Source: Dissophora ornata
Taxonomy: Eukaryota; Mortierellomycota; Mortierellomycetes; Mortierellales; Mortierellaceae
Direction: 5' to 3'
DNA: 44,235 bases
NCBI GenBank assembly: GCA_025201705.1
Contig: MU616765.1
Span: 1-44,235 of the forward strand
Part shown: positions 10,311-21,115 of the stretch, one piece after another
How the letters are laid out: every line of letters starts with the position of its first letter
How positions within the stretch are numbered: the first letter of the stretch is position 1
Program-made: the position numbers and the translations under genes
Notes under the pieces: generated by a model
What the model saw: the letters and a program-made list of their open reading frames with translations, nothing else
Database searches by the model: none
Told to the model about the DNA's origin: nothing

Positions 10311-10543
10311 GCTAGCGGCATGATAGTCTACTGTCTAGACCTGTACGGCTCTAACCTGGATGACCCGTTCCTTGAATAAATATTGGCGCAAAGACACGTT
10401 GGGTGTTTAAAGCAAATGCGTATCATATATATTTTTGTCCACTTTGGGTATAGCTTTTCCTGTAAAAAAGAACATGAGCACGCACAACTGTAGTTATTTT
10501 TTGCGGAATATATCACACTGAAGGACGGTATCGTTGTATCGTT

Positions 10544-12963
10544 TTATGCAGGGATTCGTTCTCGAAGGTACTCCATTACGGATTCTGTACCCTGATCCAT
10601 GATCTGCCGCCTGGGAACTCTGAACAAGTTTCCGTACACAGTCAATGTCTTGATGCTCCTTACGTTACCCAACTGTGGAGGCAACGACGAGATCTCATTA
10701 CCAGACAAATCCACGACCAGCAGTCCCTCCAGGGCCTTGGGCTCAATGATCGTAATCTTGTTGCGACTCGCGTTCAGCCACTTGAGCCTCGGGAACGCCT
10801 TGGGTAACCAAATCGGAAGCTCCGTGAGTCGGTTTCCCGTCAGGTTCAATTCACTCAGATTCGGGTAATTGTTGTGGCCAATCTCTTCTGCCGCAGCATC
10901 ACTAAGTGCGCCTAACGACGTGATCGCGTTATCGGACATATCGATCGACACGAGGAACGGGAACGAGAGCGTGAACGGGAACTCTGGAATTTTGTTATGT
11001 TGGATATTGATCTGCTTCAGGGTTGTTCCGACAGTCTCATGCAACGCTAATGGGAAGCTCGTCAGAGCATTAAAGTTCAGGGTCGCGATCTGAGGATTCG
11101 AGCATGCTTCAAGGATCTCTTCCTTCGAGACCTCTTTGAGGGCCTTCTTGGTGAGGTTCAAATTCTTGACTGTGCCAGAAGGCTTCTTGGGTGAGGTTGT
11201 TGCTGTAGTACGGATCGAAACAGAGTGCGAGCGCGCCATAGTAGATCCGTGGGAGGAGGACGGCATGGGTGTTGCCCCCCAAGTTACTGTAGGTTTTGAA
11301 GAAATCGACAACGCATCTACACGAGCGTCAACTAAATTAGGATATTAATGGTCATGTATAATCGCCAATGGAAACGTGCAGATACTAACGAGAGATGAAA
11401 GGTGGGATCTAAATGTTCGCTTACCAAGAGTTGGGCCGTCGGCTTCAAGGCGTCGTCGCAGCAACTTCATCAGCGCGTCGGTGGTTGTATAAGTGCGAGG
11501 TACGTTTCTAATGGGATTGCCGTCCCAAACAAATGTGGTAAGGTCAAACATAGACCCAAGTCCGGCCGGCATATGTTCTATCCTGTTATTGGCCATGTCC
11601 AGGTTACGCAGAGACATGATATCAATGATGGCAGCCGGGATAGTTGTGAATTTGTTGGCTCGGAGGTCGAGGCAATGCAGTTGAGGCGTAGCAGCGACGA
11701 TGTTCTCGATGTCACTCAGAGCGTTGTGAGACAACAAGAGCTCCTTAATGACAGGGAGCTCGACCTTAGGCTTTGTGTCTCCATCGCCCCCAGCGTCACT
11801 GATTTTCTGGATTCCCGCATTTCTGGCATCCAATCTGACGAGAGCAGGAAGTACGAGGCTCCGTCCTTCAGACGCCCACTCCTCAAGCCCAGTGAAGAGA
11901 TATACAAGTTTGTTGTTATTGATCTCCAGTTCCGTCAGCTTAGGCATCTTAGCCACGATGCTGACAGGCAATCGCTCCAGCTTGTTCTTGGACAAGTTCA
12001 GCTTGCGGAGAGCCTTCAATTGCGACAGCTCCTCTGGCAGGTCTGTCAAGTTGTTTCCAGATAGGTCGAGCGACTCTAGCTTCGAGAGGTTGCCAATGGC
12101 AAGATCAAGCGCCCCTGAGAGCTGATTGTTGGCCAAATGCAAGTCGAAAAGAGTCGCTAGCGTAAAGACGACTTGCGGGATCTCTGTGAACTTGTTTGAC
12201 GAGAGGTTGAGGTTGGCAAGGCAACTCAGCTTCCCGAATTCCTCAGGCAGCGTTGTCAACTCGTTCGCTCGAAGCTAGTTAAAAAGGGTAGAGCCAGGTT
12301 AGAATTCTCATATTTCTCATTGTAAAAACGATCACCGACGCGTCTTGCTACCTCCATTTGGCATGCTTACATCCACGGCGACCAGCGCCGCGAATTCCTG
12401 GATTCTGGCATCAATGAAAGTGATTTTGTTGTCGGCAGCAATAAGGCGGTTCAGGTCCACCGCATCATACCAAGCCCCTCCGCTCGAATTGAAATTGACG
12501 ACAATCTTGTCTGGATCGACTTGATACATATTCCAAATCTCCAGAGGGATCTCAGTCAATTCCCTGCTGGCAAGGTTCATGATGCCTAAAGGGGAACACC
12601 GAGCGGGGCCGTCCAGGAGTCCATGGCGAGGCGGAATGTTAGAGACAGATCAGAAAGTAGAGCCAAGGTCCTGCGTCAAGCTCGCCCGTAAAAGATGAGG
12701 CACCCCCAGCAACATGAGTACGCACCGGATCCTTTAGCATTAGCAATCAAGCTCTTGATTGACTTTTGTACATGACCAAGAATCTCGGCATCTGTTTTGC
12801 GTCTGAGTGGAGGAGCAGTCTTTCTGGTGCCGGGGATACCCGAGCTAACAAAAGCCGGTCGCTCGTCGGTTGTTCTTCTGCGGATGGCCTTTGGCTTGGC
12901 TTCTTCCTGAGCCATTCTTGCCCTGGCAGCGGCGATGGTCTCACGCGCTGAGGGTTTCGACAT
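10544..12963 (-). CDS. LRRC40: Leucine-rich repeat protein, LRRC40-like
   Basis: Model on the minus strand: exons 12963-12726, 12585-12371, 12274-11425 and 11331-10544, 696 residues. Introns (140, 96 and 93 bp) are GT-AG and keep frame. A basic N-terminus (MSKPSARETIAAARARMAQE) is followed from about residue 80 by MNLASRELTEIPLEIW and a long series of LxxLxLSxNxLxxLP repeats, broken by a spacer with many serines and threonines near residue 440. The C-terminus, LPPQLGNVRSIKTLTVYGN then FRVPRRQIMDQGTESVMEYL, matches the C-terminal end I know from LRRC40. The human protein has 602 residues. LRRs of this type bind proteins; the precise role is not known. Divergent from the F-box gene across 549 bp. 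Confidence 0.85.
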
Positions 12964-13050
12964 TGTTGGGGTGTGGAGGATGCTGATTGGATGAGGAGAA
13001 GGATGGAGGTGGGCGAAAGCGGCTTACGCGCATGGAAAAGGGAGAGGCTT

Positions 13051-13060
13051 ACTTTTTATA
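13051..13060 (-). promoter_or_regulatory. TATA-like box of the LRRC40-like gene
   Basis: The minus strand reads TATAAAAAGT about 90 bp upstream of the LRRC40-like ATG. The 12964-13512 interval is the shared upstream region for this gene and the plus-strand F-box gene; I see no other gene in it. It ends with a run of 14 A (13492-13505) just before the F-box start. Confidence 0.5.
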
Positions 13061-13512
13061 CGCACGCCATCAATAGCTAGGCCTATGCTGCGCTCTGCTC
13101 ATTCCCTCGGTGTACATGCAATCACATTCGCTACACCTGTGTCACATGTGCTGGGCAAACAATTGCAGCTGTGTTCCATCATGGAACTTCCATGGCCATC
13201 AACAGCCATTCCCCACATACAGAGATAAATCGCGCTATATTGCCAAGACTTTATCCATCCAAAGCAAAGGGAAGCTTGCTAGCCAAAAACTCAATGTATA
13301 GGGACAAAAAACATAAAAAACAGGAGCTATTCAATGCCACTACACAGGTTATTGGAATTTTTAACCAGCACAGCTGGAATGCTGATCGATCCATGAGTGA
13401 CTGTGTTTGGTGTCACAGAAGCGCGCGACGGACGTGGGGGCGCAACTTGCTCCCACCCTTCACAATTCCCCTGCACCCAATACCCATTCACAAAAAAAAA
13501 AAAAAGGGGCGA

Positions 13513-15123
13513 ATGAACAGCTTGCCAGATCTCTGTCAGCGTCGGATCGTGCAGTTCTTACCGCCAACCAGTCTACCCGCGCTTCTATTTCTGAACAAGG
13601 ACTGGTTCTACTTTACTGTGCCAATACTCTATCGCGACCCTTTTCAAACCCTCCGGGAATTATCCGTCAGTGCGACATGGCAATACGGAGAGGAGGCCGA
13701 CCGACTCTATGCGCTAATGCACCTGTTGTTGAGATGCTGTAGCAAACAGCATCTTATCGCCCCAGACGAGTCCTCGGATACCATTGTCTCGATTCCACCG
13801 CCGTTCATTGATTATCTCTCGCTCTATCACGATCAACTGGCTCGCTACTACTACTTCATGGAGCAATGGGTCTACATGTATCCAGTTGGGCCTTTCCAGG
13901 ACAAGTATCCCTATGGTCCAGTCCGCGCTGCACTCGCATCCCATCACCCAGAGGTGATCTCTCAACTCTACATCCCCATGTCTTCTCTAAAATCCCTGGT
14001 CCCTCTAGCGCCAAAGTTCTCGAGTCTTAAGCGACTGGAAGTCCTCTGTTTCACCAGGGACGACCTAGAAGAAGAGTACGACTCATTATTGTCATTTGTG
14101 TCCAGCCATCGACAAGTCTACCCAAACACGCTGCAAGAACTGTATTTGGCTACGCCACAATATTTCGACAACATTCATATATCAACAAGCCCACTCTCGC
14201 TGTATGGCTGGACCCACCTTTCAAAGCTGGACCTGACTCATTGGCGAGGCACGCTGGACTGGAGTCAATTACCGAGAACGCACTTGAGCGACCTTCGTAT
14301 TGATATTCAAGTAATGGATGATTCTTTCGATCCAGAGTCGTTCTTTCGCCCCTGCACAAAGCTTCATACTCTGCATGTCCTGGGTGTAAGAGACTCAACC
14401 TTTGACTGGGTTCTACAGGAGAGCCCACATCAGGCATTACCACGTTTGACCGTATTGGAGATTGGAGGCACCACAGTGGCATTGAAGGCGTGTCTCGAGA
14501 AGGCACTGAGGGCGTTCTCAGAATCGCTGCTGTCTTTGACGATCACTCTGCGGCAGGTGGCGACTGTGTTTGAGTTTGGAAGTATCACCTGGTCTAGGGT
14601 TCTACCTCGGTTGACGAGTCTTACCATCAAGGACAAGGCTATATTTGAGTTCGATCCTGCAGTAATCAAGAGCTGTCCTGCTCTTCGAGTCTTAACCCTC
14701 GGTGTAGACGCAGAACATTCTGGCCCTGGCTGTTTGGGAATGGGCGACCAACGCTATCTCAAGTGGGCCAGACTGACAGGTACGCTGGAAGCAATTGGGA
14801 ACAATTGTAGTCATCTGGAGGAGTTAAGGCTCCAGGGCTACTGGATTTGTGGTGAGCGTATCGTTGTAACAGCCCTAAAGTCAATGCGGCGGTTGCGAAG
14901 GCTTTACCTGGATAGGTGTGTCCAGCAACTAACTGTTACTAGACTGCAGGATATAGTTGAAAACCTCGAGAATCTGACGTTTTTGGAGGTCTCTCAGTCT
15001 CTCGCGTGGAGGGACGAGGTTGATGGCATGCCAGACTTTCTCAAGAGAGGTGGACTGGTGGTGCGACCGATTGGTGACAACTTTCACAGCGAGACGGATG
15101 AGTGTGAACTGCGACTCATCTGA
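13513..15123 (+). CDS. F-box-type protein with leucine-rich C-terminal region
   Basis: A single-exon frame of 536 residues. The N-terminus, MNSLPDLCQRRIVQFLPPTS then LPALLFLNKDWFYFTVPILY, has the F-box pattern (LPxxxxxxIxxFLxxxxLxxLxxxNKxW). The rest shows irregular leucine-rich pieces, for example LQELYLATPQ, LTVLEIGGT, LPRLTSLTIKD and MRRLRRLYLDR, as in fungal F-box/LRR proteins that recruit substrates to SCF ubiquitin ligases (inferred). The open frame extends upstream to 13171, but that part is low-quality sequence across the promoter and an A14 tract; I take ATG 13513 because the F-box begins there. Sequence just past the stop resembles the 3' flanks of the TA gene family further right. 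Confidence 0.75.
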   Translation: MNSLPDLCQRRIVQFLPPTSLPALLFLNKDWFYFTVPILYRDPFQTLRELSVSATWQYGEEADRLYALMHLLLRCCSKQHLIAPDESSDTIVSIPPPFIDYLSLYHDQLARYYYFMEQWVYMYPVGPFQDKYPYGPVRAALASHHPEVISQLYIPMSSLKSLVPLAPKFSSLKRLEVLCFTRDDLEEEYDSLLSFVSSHRQVYPNTLQELYLATPQYFDNIHISTSPLSLYGWTHLSKLDLTHWRGTLDWSQLPRTHLSDLRIDIQVMDDSFDPESFFRPCTKLHTLHVLGVRDSTFDWVLQESPHQALPRLTVLEIGGTTVALKACLEKALRAFSESLLSLTITLRQVATVFEFGSITWSRVLPRLTSLTIKDKAIFEFDPAVIKSCPALRVLTLGVDAEHSGPGCLGMGDQRYLKWARLTGTLEAIGNNCSHLEELRLQGYWICGERIVVTALKSMRRLRRLYLDRCVQQLTVTRLQDIVENLENLTFLEVSQSLAWRDEVDGMPDFLKRGGLVVRPIGDNFHSETDECELRLI

Positions 15124-15154
15124 CATGGTTTCCGACACGCGAAACTGAAAAAGC

Positions 15155-15320
15155 TTGTTTTAGGTTGCGGTTTTCTTTTTTGGATGGACGGCACAGCTCG
15201 TTACTTGTTCTCAATGTCAACGCAGGTATTAAAATGCCTTTGCAAGCAATGAGAGAGCATGGCTGTGAGTGCTGTGCACTCATATAGCGATGTGGACAAG
15301 AGATAGACGGAGGGGCCTTC
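15155..15320 (+). repeat. 3'-flank module, copy 1 of 5 (after the F-box gene)
   Basis: Shares TGTTTTAGGTT-type sequence, a TATTAAA stretch, CTTTGCAAGCAATGAGAGAG, CATGG-TGTGAGTG, CTCATATA and AGACGGAGGGG with sequence downstream of the TA genes at about 18577-18805, 22085-22190, 24347-24440 and 27105-27200. It lies directly after the F-box stop, so either the F-box gene borrowed this 3' end or a lost TA unit once stood here. Confidence 0.6.
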
Positions 15321-15396
15321 GACAAGCAAAAAAAAATAAATAAAAAACCCCTTCTCTTCATTAACCCTGCCTTCGTAAACGTTCATTCCCTCCACC

Positions 15397-16195
15397 ATGA
15401 GTCCTCCATCTTCCCAAAAAAAGTCCTCCTTTGCATCGCCTTCAACAGGAAGCATCGGTTCATTGTCAACGCAATCACCTTCGCGAGCACCCGTTCCTTA
15501 GCACTCCCGGAAAAATGGATCGACATCAACATCTAATCTGTCCTCAAAAAAACCTCCTGATGGGATCCAGCCGCTGAGCCAGGCTTGCCTTCAAAAGATG
15601 CGAAGGCAAGAGCGGCGACGGCAGGTACTTAGAAAAGACAGAAAGAAAGAAAACCCCCACTCCCAACTTATAGTCTACTTGCTCCTTCCCAGTCCACTAA
15701 TTCTTCGCAGGCACCTCCACAGGATAATCAACACAACCATTACACTGATTCAGATTCAACTGAAGAGTTTGATCCCCTCGAAGGCGAGGATGCCATCAGA
15801 AGCATCCTTGTCAAGAACGCGCGCATCTTTGGAGACAATGGCTCTATACGAGTTCGCAGACGGTCTCGACGAGGCAGTGGAGACGGTGATTTTAGGCAAG
15901 AGAAAGGCAGAGAAGGATGAGTCCGAATCCACTTCATCTGCATCGTGCAAGGACGATAGCGTCAAGTCGACGAGATTATCGAAGCGATCGAAGCGATCGA
16001 AGTGTACACGAAGAGCAAATAGCACAGAGAAGTCAGATGATGTGTCTGCAGACGTTGGCGCAGTTTATGCTTGTCCGCTCAGCGGTTGTCATGAATAATC
16101 AAGTCAGAATTATCTCGGCCACCAAAACAGAAAGCAGTTGTGAACCATTATCGAAGCCATGTCGCGGGTCATCACATATTGCCTCGCGCCTATAA
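15397..16195 (+). pseudogene. Broken C2H2 zinc-finger-type gene
   Basis: From ATG 15397 a Ser/Pro-rich frame runs into TAG at 15499-15501, then continues in the same frame to 15624, where a good donor (CAG/GTACTT) and an acceptor at 15709-15710 define an 86-bp phase-0 intron. Exon 2 reads TEEFDPLEGEDAIRSILVKN, then the protein-like frame shifts (about 15800-15840) to DGLDEAVETVILGKRKAEKD and a basic Ser-rich tail. It reaches YACPLSGCHE, and after another stop and shift SELSRPPKQKAVVNHYRSH. The last parts form one C2H2 finger (C-x4-C...H-x3-H). One nonsense codon and two frame changes mark it as dead, unless sequencing errors explain them. It ends against the Harbinger remnant. Confidence 0.6.
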
Positions 16196-16214
16196 TAAAA
16201 ATAATAATACTTTT

Positions 16215-17542
16215 CTACAGCCCGTCTGCCTCGTAAATTGCATTTATCGTTTCAGCTCTGGCGAGCTCCACGTGGCGTCCTTCGCGCGTTACTATCCCAC
16301 CTGGTCTACGGCCAACTGCTGTTGCAGTTCGCATGATGTCCTCCCTCAATCCCCTCCCCGTGTCACGATTCAAAGGCGCCAGTGCTTCTTCAATTGGCGC
16401 CGGTGTATCCTCCTGCTCCATCATAAAATTATGTAATATTCCGCATACAAAGATCCACCTTGTGGCTTCGTCTACGTCCCTTCGCCACGTTCTCTCATTG
16501 TGGATCGTAAGTGGTAGTTCGGTAAGTGACCTCCACCTTCATTTTCACATCACGATGCATTGCTCGCTAATCGCTCGGACATGGGCAACACAGGTGTTGA
16601 AATCGATTTGATCCGCGCTGAGGCTAGGTCCTTTGAATGCTGGCACGGTAATCGTCGAGACAGGGTAGGCTGAGTCTGCAACTAGGTACTCTCCTTCGTC
16701 AAAGTATCTCTCCGGATGAGCCCCAAGTAGAGAGTTACGGAAGACATCGTGCTTATGGGACCGTCCTATCAAACAATTAAATAACGTCAAAAGCCAGTGT
16801 CAACGTTCGTCTAGTTCGCACAAGAGCACAACACGAATACAGCGACAGCGCTTTACCAGAATAGCCAGAGGATAGCATGATGATGCGTCCATAATATCAC
16901 ACACAACTTGCACGTAATGCGAGTACCGACCATGGCGGTCATAATAAAAATCCGCTTTGTAGGCTGGACGCTCTGAGAGCGGGATTGTGGTCCCATCGAC
17001 GAAACCTATGCAGCCTGGGAAACCTTTCATGGCCATTCTCGCAGCATACGCCCGCCGCTGCGCTTGAGTGGGCCAGGTGACATATCGCGGTTGCAATGAC
17101 ATGAGCGCTACAAGAACACGCTCAATGTACTTTTGACAGGATCGTTCGCTCCGGTCCCAAAAGGTCCCAAGGCATGTATCTTCCATGCCATTCCCACTGT
17201 GCCCGAGACGATCCAGTGTGACAGCCAACTGGGCGGCGACCTCCTCCTGCTCAGGATAGCTTGCGTTCTTGAATATGTCGTGGTGGAAGACCTCGTCCAA
17301 TAGCTTTATAAAGCTATCGTAACTCATTCGCAAGATTGCCCTGCATTGCCTGTCGCTGAACCCCTCAAGTTTGTCGATGATGTCAGTCCTGTTGACGTTG
17401 TTTGCAAGAGGTCAACGGAGTCATCAAAATCCATGAATGGATGAATGCTCCTCGACTCTATCTCAGCTAGCACCACAAGCTCTGTTTCGATCGCAGCGTT
17501 TAAGCGCAATAGCCAGTCTTTTTCGTATCTGCGTCGCGCCAT
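16215..17542 (-). mobile_element. Dead PIF/Harbinger-type transposase (DDE_Tnp_4, HARBI1-like)
   Basis: Minus-strand frames line up as one transposase. The N-terminus MARRRYEKDW begins at 17542. The helical region RMSYDSFIKLLDEVFHHD is followed by the first catalytic Asp in GFVDGTTIPLSERPAYK, the second in YLVADSAYPVSTITVPAFKG, and a Glu in HVRAISEQCIVM. The tail VDEATRWIFVCGILHNFMME is typical of the family. Damage: a frame change near 17395; a plausible intron (16856-16766, GTAAAG...GATAG) whose phases do not match; and two in-frame TGA codons at 16547-16545 and 16541-16539 right after CIVM. Such enzymes cut and paste DNA, usually with a Myb-like partner. Terminal inverted repeats and target duplications could not be fixed by eye. 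Confidence 0.8.
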
Positions 17543-17787
17543 AGTTGTTCTTGGAATAGAGAGTTAGTGCGTGAATAAGGGAAAAGACAAGAAGCATTAT
17601 GCAGCCAACAGACGCCCTTGCTAAGGACAGTGGACACGACGATGCACCATGCAGGAACGGGGAGTCCAATACAATTCTTTACGTGCAAGGCATCAAATTG
17701 TTTGAAAAAATCATATTGTACTATTGGGGAGTGCAAGTTATTTGGGCTGTGGAGGAACGCATCTGGACGCTCTTCTCCCAGCTCTCG

Positions 17788-17794
17788 TATAAAA
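17788..17794 (+). promoter_or_regulatory. TATA box of TA copy 1
   Basis: TATAAAA lies 175 bp before the ATG. It is followed by a pyrimidine-rich leader (CTCCTTTCAG, then CAACTTCTCCTCC) conserved in all four TA copies. Confidence 0.6.
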
Positions 17795-17962
17795 CCAGCC
17801 CTCCTTTCAGTTTTCAACTTCTCCTCCTCCTCATCCATCCTTGCCTTCTTCCGGTCCTACGTCTATTCACCACCCACAACCACTCCCAAGTACAATCTCG
17901 CTCTCACTTAAGCATTATAACGAGTCAACCTTCCCTCAGCCTTCCTTTGTTCGCCACGCAGA

Positions 17963-18542
17963 ATGACCCCCAGAGTTAACACCAGGTACGCCTTAAATAA
18001 CACGACCCGATTATACAGCTAGACTTGCCTGTCAGCGTGGAGGTCAAATGGGATTGCTACATCCATGTTCATTTTCAAAGAACCTCATGGCGCCGTATTC
18101 TTTACATCGTCAACTTTCAAATCGCAAACACCTCTGAAAAAGAAAATCGAAGATAAAAACCCGCATCTCCTCCTAACGTATCTATAATATCTTGTCCTTT
18201 CAAATAATACATGATATCCCGCAAGCGCCGACAACTCTGCTCGTATTGTTGTCTAAGGCGCCTCGCTCGTGTTGGAGTCCAGTCCAACTGATTTGCCCAT
18301 GCCGTCTCGCGCTCCATCGATGGTCCGAGACCAAGTCGCCTTCCTCGCTATCGAGATGGGCGAGATCATTTCACAGCCGGAGACACGAGCCCTGCCTGTT
18401 CCCATCGACAGTAGAGAAGGTCGAGGATATCCTTGGGAACATGGAGACACTTTCTCCTCGAGCCACAATGCTGTCTTCCGTCGCCACCTTCCTGAGTATC
18501 TGCTTGTACCTTGCCATCCGTGCCTATGTCTCAGATCCCTGA
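17963..18542 (+). pseudogene. TA family copy 1, broken
   Basis: First exon 17963-17985 (23 nt, MTPRVNT plus two bases) and donor GTACGC match the other copies; the acceptor after CCCGCAAG at 18224-18225 gives a 240-bp intron. Exon 2 starts ADNSARIVV and then hits TAA at 18254-18256, where the other copies have CAA. A further frame change near 18440, caused by two fewer bases than the siblings, separates GRGYPWEH from the membrane segment (SSVATFLSICLYLAIRAYV). It has a single repeat module, like copy 4. It abuts the dead Harbinger element. Confidence 0.7.
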
Positions 18543-18576
18543 ACGCGACTCGGGAGACAAACGCGTCACCATAGTC

Positions 18577-18805
18577 CCTGTTTTAGGTTACGGACGTTTA
18601 GAAAATTTTATGGACCGAAATGTGCCATCACAGAATCTTGGCCTGAGTAATAATGTAACGCAGGCATTAAATGCATAGATTGTTGTTCCATGAAAATGCT
18701 TTTGCAAGCCATGAGAGAGCATGGATGTGAGTGGTGGGCAATGTTGTTATCTGTGCACTGGGCATATAACAATGTAGACTAGAGACAGACGTAGGGGAGA
18801 CACAG
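18577..18805 (+). repeat. 3'-flank module, copy 2 of 5 (after TA1)
   Basis: Conserved with the sequence after TA2, TA3, TA4 and the F-box gene: TGTTTTAGGTT, ATTAAATGCA, a GAAAATGCTTTTGCAAGCC-like string, GAGAGAGCATGG, and AGAGACAGACG. The rest of the interval up to 19337 has no gene. It shares further pieces with 24440-24790 (AGGCTGATTGAAG, CTGAGTCGCGCATG, GGAGTGAGATGAGGAAGGG), so the duplication covers the whole gap. Confidence 0.6.
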
Positions 18806-19337
18806 AGAAGGGCCAGGGTAAAAGGGCAGATGTAGAAGCTCGAGTGCAACCCTGAGGGTATCTTCGTCAGAGGCTGATTGAAGTCAAGAGAAACGCATCC
18901 TACTCGGGTCTTTGTTTACCAGACGTATTAAAGCCGCTGAAGATAATGTCAGGGCCAGATGAGATGCACCCTCGGCAAGATTCAGCGCACACAGGGGGGT
19001 CCCGAAGACTTATCTGTCGACAGGACCTGAGTCGCGCATGCGCGGCCACGTTTGCAAAGTCAAGTGTAGCGCGCTGCAGCCTTCCTGTGCGAATTCAGAG
19101 ATAACTTGCCTGAGAAGTTTTGAATGATGAGGGAGGAATGCATTCAGCAAGGAGTGAGATGAGGAAGGGTAAAAAATGTGTCGGGTCAGCGCGTGATTGC
19201 TCAGAAGAATAGAATTTCCATGCTGTCAAGAGAGGGCAATCATATTTATTTCAGAGTCGAATGAGGAAAAGAGACACCACAAACACATGCACCATTCTCG
19301 ACATGAGAACTCAATGATGCCATTTGACTTCTGGTAT

Positions 19338-20827
19338 TCAGTTTGTCGGACTGATGCTTGAGCCCGCTTGGATCCTCAATCGTTCATTTTGAAGCTCTTT
19401 GAGCCTGACCTTGTATTCGAGTTGCATGCGCAACTTTTCTACCTCCATTTCTGCCTTCGTTTTTGCCTCCATTTTTGCTATGCGCTCATGTGTTGCTAAC
19501 TCCATCTCCAATTTTTGTAAGGGGAACGTCTTGTCCACTGTATCTTCATATCTCATTCGTTTTGTCTCTGGTCCCGGCTCTAGTCTTGAAGCCGTCTTAT
19601 TGTTGGTGTCCTGGAGACCATCGAGCGGTTGAGTAGGTCTCTTAGATGTATTCGTAGATAGTGGTTGTCGATGCCACTGATGTTGTTGCGCTGGATATGC
19701 CTCTGGCTGGCTCCGACGCCCGGTTCTTTGCTCCTGCGGCCGAGGTCGCCTTTCGAGAGTCTCCTCCTCCTCTTCCTCGTCATCCTCTCCCTCGCCATCT
19801 TCTCCCTTGTCATCCTCTCCCTCGCCATCTTCTCTCTCGTCATCCTCTCCCTCGTCATCTTCTTCTCTCCCTTGCCCTTCGTCCTGGGCACCATCCTCGA
19901 TTACGATCGGGGTATTTCCTGGGTCAGCAAGCCCTGCTGTTGCGCTTTCCTCTATGTCCCTGTTCATCCTGCTTATCTTGTTCTTGATTTGTCTTTCAGA
20001 GATGGGAACCTCTTTGACGAATTTTCTGTTGAAGTCGTTCGCAATATCCTTGTAGATTTTAGTCTTCGATGTGCGCGGTCCTGTGTCCCCCTTCCCTCTT
20101 TGAAGTGCCAAATAGTCTGGACGCGACCTGATCCAGGCCGTTTCTTCGGGGAAGAAGAGAGAGCTGACCTTATTGATGGATCTAGCACGTTGAGTGCCTG
20201 GTGTTTTAGACGGTGCAGAAGACTTGACTTCAATCCTGACGACTTTTGCTCCCTTCGCTTTCGGGTCTTCCGATGGTGCAGACGACATCTCACTCCGTTT
20301 GCGAGACTGCGTAGAAGACGTATTCAGGCGTGGGCTAGGAACTAAGGGAGTGACCTCAGGATAGGCTGACTGGGATGATGAGTTGTCACCCACGACATCT
20401 GGTTGATGTTCCTCGAAAGTCAGAGGCTCGACACTTCCTTCCAAAGGAGAAGGAGCAAGGACAGGAGAGCTTTCGGGCGACTGGAGTTGAGCCGTGGGTG
20501 GTGATTCAGGTGTAGCGCTGTTGTCCTGTCAAGTCAACAGGGAAACTGCAAGCATTAATACTCAGTCTAAAGACGAGGACTTTGTTTGAATAAAATACGG
20601 TTACCCATAAAATATAATGCTTTCGATACCTTTTGGTGCTGACCATGCCGCTCATGGTGTTGCGGTTGCAGTTGTATTTGTAAAGATGCTTGCCGATCGC
20701 GCCATTCTGACCATTCATAAGGTACTGCATGCCTGGGGCGTATCTTGGCACGGATATCAGTACTGGTGTCGTCTTTGAGTGGGGGGACAGACTCGGTCAG
20801 CTCTTGTAGACCACCAGGGTTATCCAT
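19338..20827 (-). CDS. Myb/SANT-like protein with acidic tract and coiled coil (copy 1, intact)
   Basis: Model on the minus strand: exons 20827-20630 and 20525-19338, 461 residues. The 104-bp intron (GTATCG...TTGACAG) is phase 0. The first 66 residues begin MDNPGGLQEL; a Ser/Pro-rich stretch follows. From about residue 190, FPEETAWIRSRPDYLALQRG and TKIYKDIANDFNRKF...ERQIKNKISRMNRDIEE give a trihelix or Myb/SANT-like DNA-binding pattern (tentative). Next comes a Glu/Asp-rich tract built on a 30-bp DNA repeat, then a Gln-rich part, and a C-terminal coiled coil (LEMELATHERIAKMEAKTKA onward) that would allow dimers. Likely a nuclear DNA-binding protein, either host-encoded or the Myb-like partner of a Harbinger element. 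Two more copies, both broken, lie downstream. Confidence 0.7.
19781..19870. repeat. 30-bp minisatellite encoding the acidic tract
   Basis: Three imperfect 30-bp units begin at 19781, 19811 and 19841, each starting CATCCTCTCCCTCG. On the minus strand they encode GEDD/EGEDD runs of the Myb-like protein. The broken copies Myb2 and Myb3 have a shorter tract. Confidence 0.75.
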
Positions 20828-20934
20828 GTTTGCAAGGGCAAGTCAGGCGAAAAGGGGCTGCGAATAAATGAGTGTGATACGGGCGCGGGCGAGGGGTGGA
20901 AACGAAAAGAAAGATTGATTTTTTTGATTTTTGT

Positions 20935-20993
20935 GATTCTTTTGATTCTTGATTCTTTTGATTCTTGATTCTTTTGATTCTTGATTCTTTTGA
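20935..20993. repeat. 16-bp minisatellite in a divergent promoter
   Basis: GATTCTTTTGATTCTT is repeated three times in full plus a partial unit. It lies between the start of Myb1 (minus) and the TATA box of TA2 (plus), a 288-bp divergent interval (20828-21115) with no other gene. Confidence 0.8.
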
Positions 20994-21115
20994 ATTTTTA
21001 CTCCATTGGGTCAAGCAGGCTGTGCCATAGATGAACCAACCCATTGTACGATCCGTAACAAATTTAGAGTAGTCTAGTCTACCACATATTATACACATTT
21101 TCTTGGTTTGTGCGA

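Noticed and set aside
13171..13512. Upstream extension of the F-box frame by 114 codons
   Set aside because: It crosses the divergent promoter and an A14 tract, lacks domain content, and the F-box begins right at ATG 13513.
19665..20345. 226-codon plus-strand frame opposite Myb1
   Set aside because: It is the antisense of the acidic and Ser-rich coding repeats; the minus-strand model has a fitting intron and domain.
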